64,000 nt of DNA from Actinoalloteichus hoggarensis (GTDB taxonomy: Bacteria; Actinomycetota; Actinomycetes; Mycobacteriales; Pseudonocardiaceae): the NCBI RefSeq assembly GCF_002234535.1, contig NZ_CP022521.1:4774001-4838000 (forward strand). Reading direction: 5' to 3'. The first letter of the stretch is position 1, and each line of letters begins with the position of its first letter. Under the pieces are notes generated by a model, which searched no databases, was not told where the DNA came from, and saw only the letters and a program-made list of their open reading frames with translations. Below are positions 10,197 to 18,727 of this stretch, piece after piece. Position numbers and translations under genes: made by a program.

Positions 10197-10232
10197 TTGC
10201 GACTACGGCATAAGATCGTGCCTATGACGCAA
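10197..10232. promoter_or_regulatory. Putative operator dyad in the flavoprotein/XRE-cupin divergent promoter
   Basis: Two TTGC-N7-GCAA-like elements face each other: TTGCGACTACGGCAT (10197-10211) and GTGCCTATGACGCAA (10218-10232). The outer arms CTTGCG/CGCAAG and the inner arms GGCA/TGCC share one centre (10214.5). A TAAGAT -10-like hexamer (10211-10216) ends 7 bases before the ATG at 10224, so the regulator mRNA is probably leaderless. The dyad covers both the -10 and the start codon, suggesting autoregulation. Confidence 0.55.
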
Positions 10233-10808
10233 GATGATGGCGAGTTGGACGGCCTGGTACGCAAACGCATCCGAGCGCTGCGCGTCGCGCAGGGCTGGTC
10301 ACTGGAGGAGCTGGCCACCCGCGCCAGGATGAGCCCCTCCTCACTCAGTCGCATCGAGAACGGTCAGCGTCGTCTCGCCCTGGACCAGCTGGTCACGCTA
10401 GCCCGCGCGCTGGACACCTCACTGGATCAACTGGTCGAGACGGACACCGACGACGTGATCACCAGCCCGATGATCGACGGCGCCCACGGCGTGCTGCGGT
10501 GGCCGATCAAGGCCGAGCCCGGGATGACCGTCATGCGACAGCGCATCACGACTCCGCCGCCGGACGATCCGGCGGGCATGCGCGCGCACCCGGGCCGCGA
10601 ATGGCTCGTCGTGCTGTCCGGCACCGCCGTCCTACTGCTCGGCCACCGCAGGCTGCGCATGGAGGCCAACCAGGCGGCCGAGTTCCCGACGATGCTTCCG
10701 CACGCGATCGGCACCGCGGGCGGCCCCTGCGAGATCCTGGGCATCTTCGATCGGGAGGCCCGCCGCGGACACCACGCCGACCAGCGAACCCGGCAGGCCG
10801 CGGACTGA
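10224..10808 (+). CDS. XRE-family regulator with C-terminal cupin domain
   Basis: This 194-residue protein has a helix-turn-helix (about residues 10-65, with WSLEELATRARMSPSSLSRI typical of XRE) and a cupin barrel (about 110-185, with HPGREWLVVLSGTAVLLLG). Such regulators sense small molecules through the cupin and usually repress neighbouring genes. The ATG at 10224 is chosen because a -10 hexamer sits 7 bases upstream and there is no ribosome site. Similar candidate sites lie ahead of the methyltransferase and DUF1684 genes, suggesting a local regulon. Confidence 0.93.
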   Translation: MTQDDGELDGLVRKRIRALRVAQGWSLEELATRARMSPSSLSRIENGQRRLALDQLVTLARALDTSLDQLVETDTDDVITSPMIDGAHGVLRWPIKAEPGMTVMRQRITTPPPDDPAGMRAHPGREWLVVLSGTAVLLLGHRRLRMEANQAAEFPTMLPHAIGTAGGPCEILGIFDREARRGHHADQRTRQAAD

Positions 10809-10874
10809 TCACGCGGGTCGGCCGGCCTCCTCGTGGGCTTCGTTGCGCGGCGGGCCGACGGGACACGGACCGCC

Positions 10875-10889
10875 TTGCTGCTTAGGCAA
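10875..10889. promoter_or_regulatory. TTGC-N7-GCAA site upstream of the His-rich methyltransferase
   Basis: TTGC-TGCTTAG-GCAA, flanked by C and G so that CCTTGC and GCAAGG form perfect 6-base arms. It lies 42 bases before the methyltransferase ATG. The spacing equals that of the sites at 10197, 11918 and 30603, which points to an XRE-cupin operator. A weak hairpin terminator of the upstream gene is the alternative; there is no T-run. Confidence 0.5.
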
Positions 10890-10930
10890 GGTCTGATGCA
10901 TCTGGCGCATGACGGCCTTACGGTGATGCC

Positions 10931-11824
10931 ATGACGCCCACCGCGCACGGCCATGCCCACGCCTCCCACGACCACGACCCCGACCACCGACACGGGGCGG
11001 GCCACGGACCTCGGGAGGGAGTGGACGACCAGGCGGAGATCCTGGATCTCGACGCCGAGGTCCTCGCCGAGCACACCGGATCGATCGTCGAGGGGCTGCC
11101 ACTGGCCGTCGCACCCCGGCACATCGTGGACCTGGGCTGCGGCACCGGCGCCGGGACGTTCGCCCTGCTCGCCCGTTTCCCCGAGGCGCGGGTCACCGCC
11201 GTGGACCACTCAGAGGCACACCTCGAGCGCCTGCGGCGGAAGGCCCGGGAGCACGGTTCCGCCGATCGGGTGCGCACGGTCCAGGCGAACCTCGACGCGC
11301 CGTGGCCGGACCTCGGCAGGCCCGAGCTGGTGTGGGCGTCGGCGTCCCTGCATCACCTCGCCGATCCCGATCGCGCCCTGCGGCAGGTCCACGACACGCT
11401 CGCCCCCGGCGGGCTGATCGCCGTCGTCGAGCTGGCGGGCTTCCCCCGCTTCCTCCCCGAGGACGCTCCCGAGGAACGCCCCGGCCTCGAAGAACGCTGC
11501 CACGCCGCCGCCGACCGCCGCCACGCCGGGCACGTCCCCCACCGGGGAGCCGACTGGGGTCCCCTGCTGACCGCTGCGGGCTTCACCGTCGAGGACACCC
11601 GGACGATCAGCGTCGACGTCGAGCACTCCCGGTCCTCCGCGGTCGGTCGCTATGCCCTCAGCGGCCTGCGGCGCATCAGGAGTGGCGTCGCCGAGGCGCT
11701 TCAGCCCGAGGACCTCGCCGCGCTGGACCGGCTGCTGGACCCGGAGAGCCCGCACAGTCTCCTGCGCCGTGACGATCTCGCGGTACGCACCGAGCGCACC
11801 GTGTGGGCCGCCCGCCGGGCCTGA
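10931..11824 (+). CDS. Class I SAM-dependent methyltransferase with His-rich N-terminus
   Basis: This 297-residue protein has a methyltransferase core: motif I VDLGCGTGAGTFALL (about residues 66-80), an acidic loop TAVDHSEAHL, and the post-I region ASASLHHLADPD. The first 26 residues are unusual, with eight His and several Asp, resembling a metal-binding tail. There is no ribosome site. A TACGGT hexamer at 10919-10924 would give a nearly leaderless transcript. It follows the XRE-cupin gene on the same strand with an operator-like site between them. The methyl acceptor is unknown. Confidence 0.88.
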   Translation: MTPTAHGHAHASHDHDPDHRHGAGHGPREGVDDQAEILDLDAEVLAEHTGSIVEGLPLAVAPRHIVDLGCGTGAGTFALLARFPEARVTAVDHSEAHLERLRRKAREHGSADRVRTVQANLDAPWPDLGRPELVWASASLHHLADPDRALRQVHDTLAPGGLIAVVELAGFPRFLPEDAPEERPGLEERCHAAADRRHAGHVPHRGADWGPLLTAAGFTVEDTRTISVDVEHSRSSAVGRYALSGLRRIRSGVAEALQPEDLAALDRLLDPESPHSLLRRDDLAVRTERTVWAARRA

Positions 11825-11917
11825 TCCCGGCCGTTCGAGAACCACCGCGACGCCACGACGGCGACACGAACGCCGAGTGGCCACAGGCCCCGAACCTTGC
11901 GCCACGAACAAGAGATA

Positions 11918-11932
11918 TTGCCGATACGGCAT
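11918..11932. promoter_or_regulatory. TTGC-N7-GCAT site upstream of the DUF1684 gene
   Basis: TTGC-CGATACG-GCAT contains the 13-base dyad TGCCG-ATA-CGGCA and shares the TACGGCAT octamer with the site at 10197-10211. It lies 70 bases before the DUF1684 start. An ATG inside it opens a 24-codon frame ending across the DUF1684 start codon (ATGA), a possible leader peptide. Confidence 0.45.
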
Positions 11933-12001
11933 GAAGGTCGACGGTCGATCACCGGATCAGCAGCCCTTCTACCAGGGCGCACAGCGGAGAAAGGACATCT
12001 C

Positions 12002-12829
12002 ATGACCCTTGAGCATGATCTGCAGAACCAGCGGGACGTGGCCGGCGTGCCCGCGAGCCACGAGGCGTGGCGCGCGGCCAGGTGGGACGAGATCGCCGGG
12101 CCGAACGGCAAGGCGAAGGTCGTCGCGAACGGCAGGGTGAGCGGCCCGGAAGCCCGGGGCATCCCGGGGATCCCCGGTCGATGGCGCGTCACGGAGGCGG
12201 GTGCCCTGACGGTGTCGGCCGCGGCAGGCGACGACGTGACGATCAACGGCGAGACACTGGACGGAACGGCCGACGTGCCGTCCGGCAGCTCGCTGGGGTT
12301 CTCCGGCGGGCGAGTCGGCTTCGCGGGCGGCGCGGACGGGTTCTTCGGCGTGGTCGTCATGGACCAGGCGGCTCTCACCCGATCGGGGCTGTGCGGGATC
12401 GACACCTATCCCTACGACCCGGCCTGGGTCCTCCACGGCGAGTATCGGGCGGCGCCCGAGGGTCGCCGTATCGAGGTCGGGCGCCTGACGACGCCCCGTA
12501 GTACGGAGGCCGTCCTGGCGCCCGTCGACCTCGTCGTCGTCATCGACGGCACCGAACACGTGCTCTCGGTGCTCGAGGACATGCCGGGTCAGCGTCTCGT
12601 GATCTTCACCGATGAGACCAACGGAGGCGAGACCCCCGACATCGGCCGCTGGCTGGTCCTCGAACCTCGGGAACCCGGCGAGACCATGACCGTCGACTTC
12701 AACCAGGCGACGCTCTCGCACCATCACCTGGCGCCCGCCGTCTTCACCTGCCCGCTGTCACCACCCGACAACCACCTCGCCAGGCGAGTCGAGGCGGGTG
12801 AGCGCGCCTTCGTCCACGCCGCCGACTGA
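12002..12829 (+). CDS. DUF1684 domain protein
   Basis: This 275-residue cytosolic protein carries the DUF1684 signature near its end: FNQATLSHHHLAPAVFTCP followed by LSPPDNHLARRVEAGER. Typical members carry a comparable N-rich, FT-CP-PPxNxL motif. The family function is unestablished. ATG 12002 has AAAGGA 6 bases upstream. It precedes a SnoaL-like gene by 66 bases on the same strand, so the two probably share a transcript. Its operator-like upstream site suggests co-regulation with the flavoprotein, methyltransferase and XRE-cupin genes. Confidence 0.88.
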   Translation: MTLEHDLQNQRDVAGVPASHEAWRAARWDEIAGPNGKAKVVANGRVSGPEARGIPGIPGRWRVTEAGALTVSAAAGDDVTINGETLDGTADVPSGSSLGFSGGRVGFAGGADGFFGVVVMDQAALTRSGLCGIDTYPYDPAWVLHGEYRAAPEGRRIEVGRLTTPRSTEAVLAPVDLVVVIDGTEHVLSVLEDMPGQRLVIFTDETNGGETPDIGRWLVLEPREPGETMTVDFNQATLSHHHLAPAVFTCPLSPPDNHLARRVEAGERAFVHAAD

Positions 12830-12895
12830 GCGTTCCCCCGTGCCGGCCCCACGACGCCACTCCCCCGCGCCCCGCACAACGAAGGAGTCACCACC

Positions 12896-13258
12896 ATGAG
12901 TCAGGACCTCGCAGACAAGGCCGTCGCCTACCTCCGCCACCTGGAGAACCAGGACTGGGGCGCCGCCCGAGCGATGTGCTCCGCGACGGCCACCGTCTGG
13001 CACAACGACGGAAAGGGCGACTCGACGATCGACGAGAACATCGCGGGCATGGAGGCCCAGATCGAGCCCATCCAGTCGATGCGCTACGACATCACCCGGC
13101 AGTTCTCGAAGCCCGGCGAAGTCCTTCAGCAGCACGTCGTGAACGTGGCCATGAAGGACGGAGCGCTCTTCCGGGTCGACGCCGCCGTGTACTTCCGCTT
13201 CGAGGACGGCCGCATCACTCGCATCGAGGAGTACGCGGGAATGCCCGGCACCGGCTGA
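12896..13258 (+). CDS. SnoaL-like / NTF2-fold protein
   Basis: This 120-residue protein has the NTF2-like pattern: an N-terminal helix (KAVAYLRHLENQDWGAARAM), a central ATVWHNDGKGD segment and C-terminal strands ending FRFEDGRITRIEEYAG, as in ketosteroid-isomerase and SnoaL-like proteins. GAAGGAG lies 8 bases before the ATG. Last gene of the block; a hairpin follows the stop directly. Substrate unknown. Such proteins often accompany redox or detoxification genes. Confidence 0.87.
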   Translation: MSQDLADKAVAYLRHLENQDWGAARAMCSATATVWHNDGKGDSTIDENIAGMEAQIEPIQSMRYDITRQFSKPGEVLQQHVVNVAMKDGALFRVDAAVYFRFEDGRITRIEEYAGMPGTG

Positions 13259-13279
13259 GGCCCGTCGTCGCGACGGGCC
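13259..13279 (+). terminator. Hairpin terminator after the SnoaL-like gene
   Basis: GGCCCGTCG and CGACGGGCC pair perfectly (9 bp) around a 3-base loop, starting at the base after the TGA stop. There is no T-run, as is common for terminators in high-GC actinobacteria. Confidence 0.75.
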
Positions 13280-13620
13280 GTCCGGGTCCCGCCCGGTCTG
13301 AGGCTGGCCGGGCTTGAGTCCGGGCTCGGGCTTGGGACTGGTGCCTAGGACATGGCGGGGCTGGGCTGGGACAGCAGAGCGGCCGTCTGCGGGCCACCGG
13401 ACGGGCTGGGCGAGGCCGACACGTCGTCGACGCTCCCGCAGCCCGGCCTGCCGGTGTCGCGCCCCGCGACCGTGGACGGTGGTCTCCCCGCCACCGCGCA
13501 TGCCCACGAACAGACCGAAGCGCGGCGAGCCGGAGTCGTCGGCGGGCGGGGCTGCCCGCCGACGATGCACGCCCGGCACCGGCCGGTTCCGGCAACCGGA
13601 CGGATCCGACTGCCCGTGCA
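13280..13620. other. Convergent intergenic gap
   Basis: No gene is recognised. A small patch of GGGCT(C/T)-rich imperfect repeats lies at about 13308-13345. The gap separates the rightward SnoaL gene from the leftward phosphotransferase. Confidence 0.4.
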
Positions 13621-14470
13621 TCAGCCGCGCCCGTGCAGCCGGCTGCGGAGCTCCTCCCACTGCGAGTCGAGGCGAGGCGGCCGCCGGAGGCGGGGGTCGC
13701 CGGCTGCCTCGGAGTACAGCCGACGTTCGCGGGAGAGCACCATCGCCCGGTTCAGCAGGAAGGACGCCTCGATCCCGGCGTCGCGGACCAGGGTCTCGAC
13801 CGCGTCCTGAGCGCCGGGGGTGGCGGCGAACAGGGTGTGCGACATCGCCAAGTCGAATCCCGGCAGGAACAGGCCGGTGAACTCGAAGTCCAGGAGCACG
13901 CGGTCACCCGACTCGGTGAGTACCAGGTTGGCGGGCAGCGGGTCGCCGTGTTGGACCTGCCGCAGCGGCGGTTGTCCGGCAGGCAGCGCGTGCAGGGCCG
14001 CCCGGTCGGCGGCGTCGAAGAACCCGGCGCGGTGATGACGCTCCACCCGCTCGCGGTAGTCGAACACGTTCAGCCGCACGTCCCGAGGCGGCGTCCAGGA
14101 GGCGAACCCGGTGACCGTGTGGAGCAGCGCGTGCGGAACCTCGGTGGGCACCGGCCGCTCGGGATGCCCCTCGGTGTCCAACCGGCCTGCCCGCGACGTA
14201 CTCGACGACCAGGACGCCGCGGCCGTCGGCATGGAGCAGCGCGGGCACCCGGATCGGCGGCGGATGCTGTCTGAACGCCTGGTAGAGCCGCGTCTCGTGG
14301 TCGAATCTCGCCTGCCAGACCGGGTCGTCGGTGCGCAGCAGCTTGATCACCGCGGGCACGCCGCCACGACGGCCGAGCACGAGCAGCGACTTGTCGCCCG
14401 CGGACAGCACCTCGCTCGGCACGACACCACCGAGGTCGACGCCGCTCAGGTCGTCGGGCAGACCGGCCAT
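13621..14470 (-). pseudogene. Phosphotransferase (aminoglycoside/choline kinase fold) with a one-base frameshift
   Basis: Reading starts at ATG 14470 (GGAGAGGA 7 bases upstream) with an N-terminal kinase lobe (KSLLVLGRRGGVPAVIKLLR, then FDHETRLYQAF and VLVVEYVAGRP). Near 14182 the frame must drop one G of a CCGGTTGG run to continue as LDTEGHPERPVP and reach the catalytic loop QHGDPLPANLVL and the metal motif DFEF, ending at 13621. The two parts together give about 282 residues, normal for the family. All catalytic motifs survive, so this is a fresh lesion or a sequencing error. The substrate is unknown. Confidence 0.82.
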
Positions 14471-14737
14471 CCGGTTGTCCTCTCCGCCGAGATCGCACGA
14501 GGCCGGTCGCCCGGCATTCCGAAGCGAATCTCGGATCATCAGCCTGCCGGTGTGTCCGGAGGCCTCCGCGTTGCCACGGAGCATGCGCGGTCGCGGGCTG
14601 CCCACCGCCGGTACCGCCACCACGCGGAGACCCGGTCGTGCGGGCACCGGCGGCTGGGGTGTAGGCCACGGTGCCTCGGGTACGCAGTACTGCCGCCGGG
14701 AGCCCTCGGCTGGCAAGCCGACCCGAAGGGGGCCCGC

Positions 14738-15616
14738 GTGTTCCGTCACACGAAGCTTCTGCAGTTCGAAGCCAAGCCGGAGAAGCCCGACGCGGCCTAC
14801 GCACGCAAACTACAGGAGCTGATCGGCGGAGCGTACGGCGAGATGACGGTGACGATGCAGTACCTGTTCCAGGGCTGGAACTGCCGCATCGAGGGCAAGT
14901 ACAAGGATTTGATCATGGACACGGCCACGGAGGAGATCGGGCACGTCGAGATGCTCGCCACCATGGTCGCCAGGCTCTTGGAGGGCGCACCCGCGACCGT
15001 GATGGCCGAGGCGGTGCAGGACCCGGTGACCGCCGCCGTCATCGGCGGCATGGACCCGCAGCAGGCGATCATCGCGGGGGGCGGCGCGCTGCCGAACAAC
15101 AGTCAGGGCGTTCCGTGGAACGGCGCCTACATCGTGGCGAGCGGCAACCTGTTGGCCGACTTCCGGGCGAACGCGGCGGCCGAGGCGCAGGGCAGACTGC
15201 AGACGGCCAGGCTGTACAACATGACCGACGATCCCGGCGTCCGCTCCATGCTGCAGTTCAACCTCGCCCGGGACACCGTCCACCAGAAGCAGTGGCTCGC
15301 GGCGATCGAAGAGCTGGAGGAGGACGGCCTGGAGACTCCGATCGCGCCCAGCGCCCTGTTCGACGAAGAGGATCAGGTGCACAACAACACCGTCTGGCGG
15401 CTGTCGGACGGCCACGACGGGAGCAAGGGCGGTTGGAGCAGCGGCCCCGACGGCATCGAGTACCTGAAAGACCCCCGGCCGCTCGGCGGACCGGGGACGG
15501 CGCCGAAGCCCGACCCCGCGCTGTACGGCACCTACGAGCCGGTGCGCGACGCGATGGGGACCATGAAAGGGAAGGCGAAAGAGGTCAAGAACCGGCTGAC
15601 CGGGAAGAACCGTTGA
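14738..15616 (+). CDS. Manganese catalase
   Basis: This 292-residue non-heme catalase disproportionates hydrogen peroxide at a di-manganese site. The expected ligands are visible: Glu35 (GEMTVTMQYLF), Glu66 and His69 (TATEEIGHVEM), Glu149 (NAAAEAQGR) and His182 (ARDTVHQKQ), at almost the same positions as in well-studied family members. The GTG at 14738 is chosen because it gives the standard N-terminus FRHTKLLQFEAKP and has GAAGGGGG upstream. The C-terminal tail is Lys-rich. Single gene; an oxidative-stress role is inferred. Confidence 0.95.
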   Translation: MFRHTKLLQFEAKPEKPDAAYARKLQELIGGAYGEMTVTMQYLFQGWNCRIEGKYKDLIMDTATEEIGHVEMLATMVARLLEGAPATVMAEAVQDPVTAAVIGGMDPQQAIIAGGGALPNNSQGVPWNGAYIVASGNLLADFRANAAAEAQGRLQTARLYNMTDDPGVRSMLQFNLARDTVHQKQWLAAIEELEEDGLETPIAPSALFDEEDQVHNNTVWRLSDGHDGSKGGWSSGPDGIEYLKDPRPLGGPGTAPKPDPALYGTYEPVRDAMGTMKGKAKEVKNRLTGKNR

Positions 15617-16023
15617 CGGTGTGATCGTCGTCGAAGCCCGTCCGCGGCGACGGGCAGGCACCGAGGATCGTTCGCACGCCGCCGTCGGGATGATTCGGCG
15701 ATGGGCACGACGACACCGTGGGGCGGTGGCCGTCTGCCCCGCCGAACCACACGATGACGGACGGCGGCGGCGCGGATGACGACACCGGTGGCGGTGGCAG
15801 TGGCACCGGCGGCGACGCTGTCGGCTCGGCGATGAGGCGACCTGGCAGGCGCGACGGCGACGGGGCGACGCTCACCCGTCGCGGTGCGATCTCCGCGAGG
15901 GCGGTCCCGGCCTGTCGCCCAGGGCCGGCCTCCGGCGTGTCCGGCATCGAGCGCGGTCGCCGGGGCGTCGGTCGGGCACGGCCTGGGTACCTCAGTGACG
16001 TCGTGACCGCGAAGGAGGTCGTC
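15617..16023. other. Intergenic region
   Basis: No gene is supported. A Gly/Asp-rich frame spans part of it, but it lacks a ribosome site and a family resemblance. The end holds AAGGAGG just before the CDGSH start. Confidence 0.4.
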
Positions 16024-16239
16024 ATGTCCGAAGAGTCCGCCGCCGAGGTCGTGGTGTACGAGAACGGGCCGCTGGTGCTCCGCGGCGACGTGGCGATCGT
16101 GGGTCAGGACGGCGCCCCCGTCGACGCGCGCCGCCGGACGGTCGCCCTCTGCCGGTGCGGCCGATCCGCGGTGAAGCCCTTCTGCGACGGCAGCCACAAG
16201 GTCGTCCACTTTCGCGCGCCGGGGCAGGGCCTCCGCTGA
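16024..16239 (+). CDS. CDGSH iron-sulfur domain protein (mitoNEET-like)
   Basis: This 71-residue protein carries the full [2Fe-2S] motif CRCGRSAVKPFCDGSH: three Cys and one His ligand in the C-x-C-x(2)-S-x(3)-P-x-C-D-G-S-H pattern. The N-terminal half is a short beta segment seen in actinobacterial members. AAGGAGG sits 5 bases before the ATG, close to a perfect ribosome site. In this family the labile cluster takes part in electron or cluster transfer. It converges on a heme-oxygenase-like di-iron gene, a partnership common in actinobacteria. Confidence 0.95.
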   Translation: MSEESAAEVVVYENGPLVLRGDVAIVGQDGAPVDARRRTVALCRCGRSAVKPFCDGSHKVVHFRAPGQGLR

Positions 16240-16502
16240 CCGGCCCCGGTCGACGAGCTCCGGCGGGCCACGTGCGTGCCCCGGACTCCACGGCCTGCCC
16301 GCCTGTCCCCGGCCGTGTCCCCTCGCCTCGACCGGACGTGCGAGCCCGCAGGCGGGCCGGCGGAACACCAGGTCGGCGAGCTCGGCCTGCCCGTATGCGG
16401 CGACGCGGTCGTAGGAGCGAGCCCACTGACGTTCGTCGACGTGGATGTCGGTCTCCAGGCCGACCGCTCGCCGACCCGGTGGTGCCCCGTGTCCGACGTC
16501 GG

Positions 16503-17516
16503 TCACGCCGCCACGGAGATCGGCCCGGACAGCGAGGAGGCACCGTCCGCCCAGCTGCGCAGCAGCCGCGCCGCCAACAGGCCGTCGAACATCAGCGCGG
16601 TCGCCGCGCCGAACACCACGTCCGCCCGAAGGTCGGGCTGCTCCCGTACCAGGCTTCCGCAGAGGTCGTGCGCGGCCAGCTGCTCGTGGACGGAGTCGGC
16701 CTCCACGTGCTCGTCGAAGAAGAACACCGCCTCGTCGTCCAGCCCGAGTCTGCGCATGCCTGCGGCGATCCGCCTGCTCGGCACGGAGGAGGTCATCTCG
16801 AACGCCGCCAGATGGCCCACCAGCGCGCCGCGCAGCCGTCGGTGCAGGCCGAAGAGGGAGATGGCGTTGTTCAACGCCAGGGTGGTCGCAGGCACGACGT
16901 CGACGTAGGCCAGGTAGGCGTCATCGAGCCCGACGCCGCGCATCGTCGCGCGAAACAGCTCCGAGTGCATCCGCTCCGGCCTGCCCCCGCCGTACTCGTC
17001 GGCCTGGATCTCCACCAACGCGGCCTTGGCCGGTCCAAACAGCCGAGGGATGGCCCAGCTGTGCGCGTCGGCCTCCTTGAGCTGGTACATGGACCGGTGG
17101 ATCAGGAACTCCCGAAGCTGCTCAAGGGTGCCGTCCTGCTGGAGGTAGGCCGCCACCGACGGCGAGTCGTCGGCCGCCGCCAAGGCGAAGAGCCGTGCGG
17201 GCAACTCCTCCTCCGAAGGTTCCGGAACAGAGATCCGCGCGCGCAGGGCCGCCTCGAATCGACGTTCGGCGGCGGCCCGCACCGCGAGCAGCGACGGGGC
17301 CCACTCCCACCGCTCGTCGACGCCCGCGAACCCCCGATAGTGCAGCTCGTAGGCGATGAAGAGCGTCAGTTGCAGGTCCTCGTCGGCCTCGGCGGCCTCG
17401 ACCTCTTCGGCGGCACACCAGCTCGTCTGCGGAACGGAGAACTCGTGCGGTGGTCGACGCAGCTCCTCGATCACCTGAGCACTGATCTCACCTCGGGCGG
17501 ACGGCAACCTGAGCAT
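16503..17516 (-). CDS. Iron-containing redox enzyme family protein (heme-oxygenase-like di-iron fold)
   Basis: This 337-residue helical protein matches the actinobacterial iron-containing redox enzyme family (HDO superfamily). Candidate metal ligands are in EIQADEYGGGRPERMHSELF and FFFDEHVEADSVHEQLA, the expected Glu/His and ExxDExH-type helices. ATG 17516 was chosen over a longer frame because it has GAAGG upstream and a conventional N-terminus. Members oxidise amines or fatty acids or act in iron chemistry; the reaction here is unknown. The adjacent CDGSH gene suggests an electron-transfer partner. Its stop overlaps a GTG (GTGA) that opens a further frame. Confidence 0.87.
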   Translation of the reverse strand: MLRLPSARGEISAQVIEELRRPPHEFSVPQTSWCAAEEVEAAEADEDLQLTLFIAYELHYRGFAGVDERWEWAPSLLAVRAAAERRFEAALRARISVPEPSEEELPARLFALAAADDSPSVAAYLQQDGTLEQLREFLIHRSMYQLKEADAHSWAIPRLFGPAKAALVEIQADEYGGGRPERMHSELFRATMRGVGLDDAYLAYVDVVPATTLALNNAISLFGLHRRLRGALVGHLAAFEMTSSVPSRRIAAGMRRLGLDDEAVFFFDEHVEADSVHEQLAAHDLCGSLVREQPDLRADVVFGAATALMFDGLLAARLLRSWADGASSLSGPISVAA

Positions 17517-18727
17517 CGGGGGGCCCTTCGACGTGGGGGCTGGGCGACACCTGGACGTACCCGGAGAAGCGGCGGACAAACCGTCGGCGGCTCGCGGGTC
17601 GAGCCCCCGCGTGAAGACACGCGCACGCCGGTGGCCGGGAGGTCGGCTTCGAGGGGAACACGCGCCACGACGAAGGGGCTGCGGCATCCGACGAAGGGGC
17701 GCGGTCGACAGACTCGACGGGACGATCGCGCGCCCCGGCACTGCGCTCCGCAAGGCCACGGCACCCACGCGGCCGCCGCCCAGCCGCCGAACATGCCGGT
17801 CGAGCCCCCTTCGGTGACACGGCCCACCTCGCCGCCGGGTCGAGCCGCGCCGTCACGGCACACAAGGTCTGCTGATCCTCGATCACGACCGTCGCGCCGA
17901 TCCCACTGACGGGAGAAGGACCATGCGACGTCGACGACGCAGGACCGGGCCGGGTGCGAGAGGAACGACGGTCTCGGAGGAGTGCACCCGCTGACACCGC
18001 GGCGACTTCGCCCGTCCCGACGTCGTGAGCTGCTGCACCGTCGGCTCCACACCGTCACCCACGGCGGTCCCGGCGGCGTGGCCGTGTGGCGGCCCGGCGC
18101 CCGGCGATGTGACGGCCCGACGGAGTGGCGGCCCGGCGGAGTGGCGGCCCAGCGGCACGGCGGCACGGCGGCCCAGCGGCACGGCGGCCGGCTGCGTGGC
18201 GGCTGGCGGCGTGGCGGCGTGGCGGAGTGGCGGCCCGGCAGAGTGGCGGCCCAGCGGCGGGGCGCGGGCCTCGCAGTCGCTCCGGCGGCGGATGGTGCCC
18301 GCGGGCGGCCGGTGGGAGTGCCGGGTGAGCGCTGGCCGCGGCCGCAGGCGGAGTCTTCCGTTGGTACCGGCCGCAGGCAGTCGGTGTGGATCGGCGGCCG
18401 CCGTCAACGTGCCGCCTTCGGCAGGCGGGGTGCCGACGGGAATGTGGTCGTCTGCCGGCGACGGCAGCCCGTGGCAGCTGCCGGTCGACCAGTTGCCGGT
18501 GGCGCCTGCCGACAACGCCCGCCGGTTACCGACGGCCGGCAACCCTGCGGGTCTCACGCAACCAGTGGCATCGACTGGACCGCCGGCTGTCAGCGGCACC
18601 CGCAGACCACACGCCACCAGTGGCATCAGCCGGTCGCCCGCTGCCAGCAGTACCTGCGACCGGTGGCGCCGACGTCGATCGACACACGCCCCGGTGCATC
18701 CGCGAGCGGTCGGCGGCGAACCGTCCC
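17517..18727. repeat. 1.2 kb non-coding region with GGCGGAGTGGCGGCCC-type repeats
   Basis: No gene is convincing on either strand. At about 18075-18265, imperfect units of roughly 10-16 bases built from GTGGCGGCCCGGCGGA are repeated more than ten times. A second, more degenerate array at about 18400-18680 repeats elements such as CCAGTGGCATC (two clear copies near 18560 and 18618) amid GCCGGC-rich units. Translations of either strand are low complexity. The upstream part (17517-18060) shows nothing specific. Confidence 0.65.

Noticed and set aside
11652-12005. Longer frame upstream of DUF1684 as a gene
   Set aside because: It overlaps the end of the methyltransferase gene out of frame. Only the last 24 codons could be a leader peptide.
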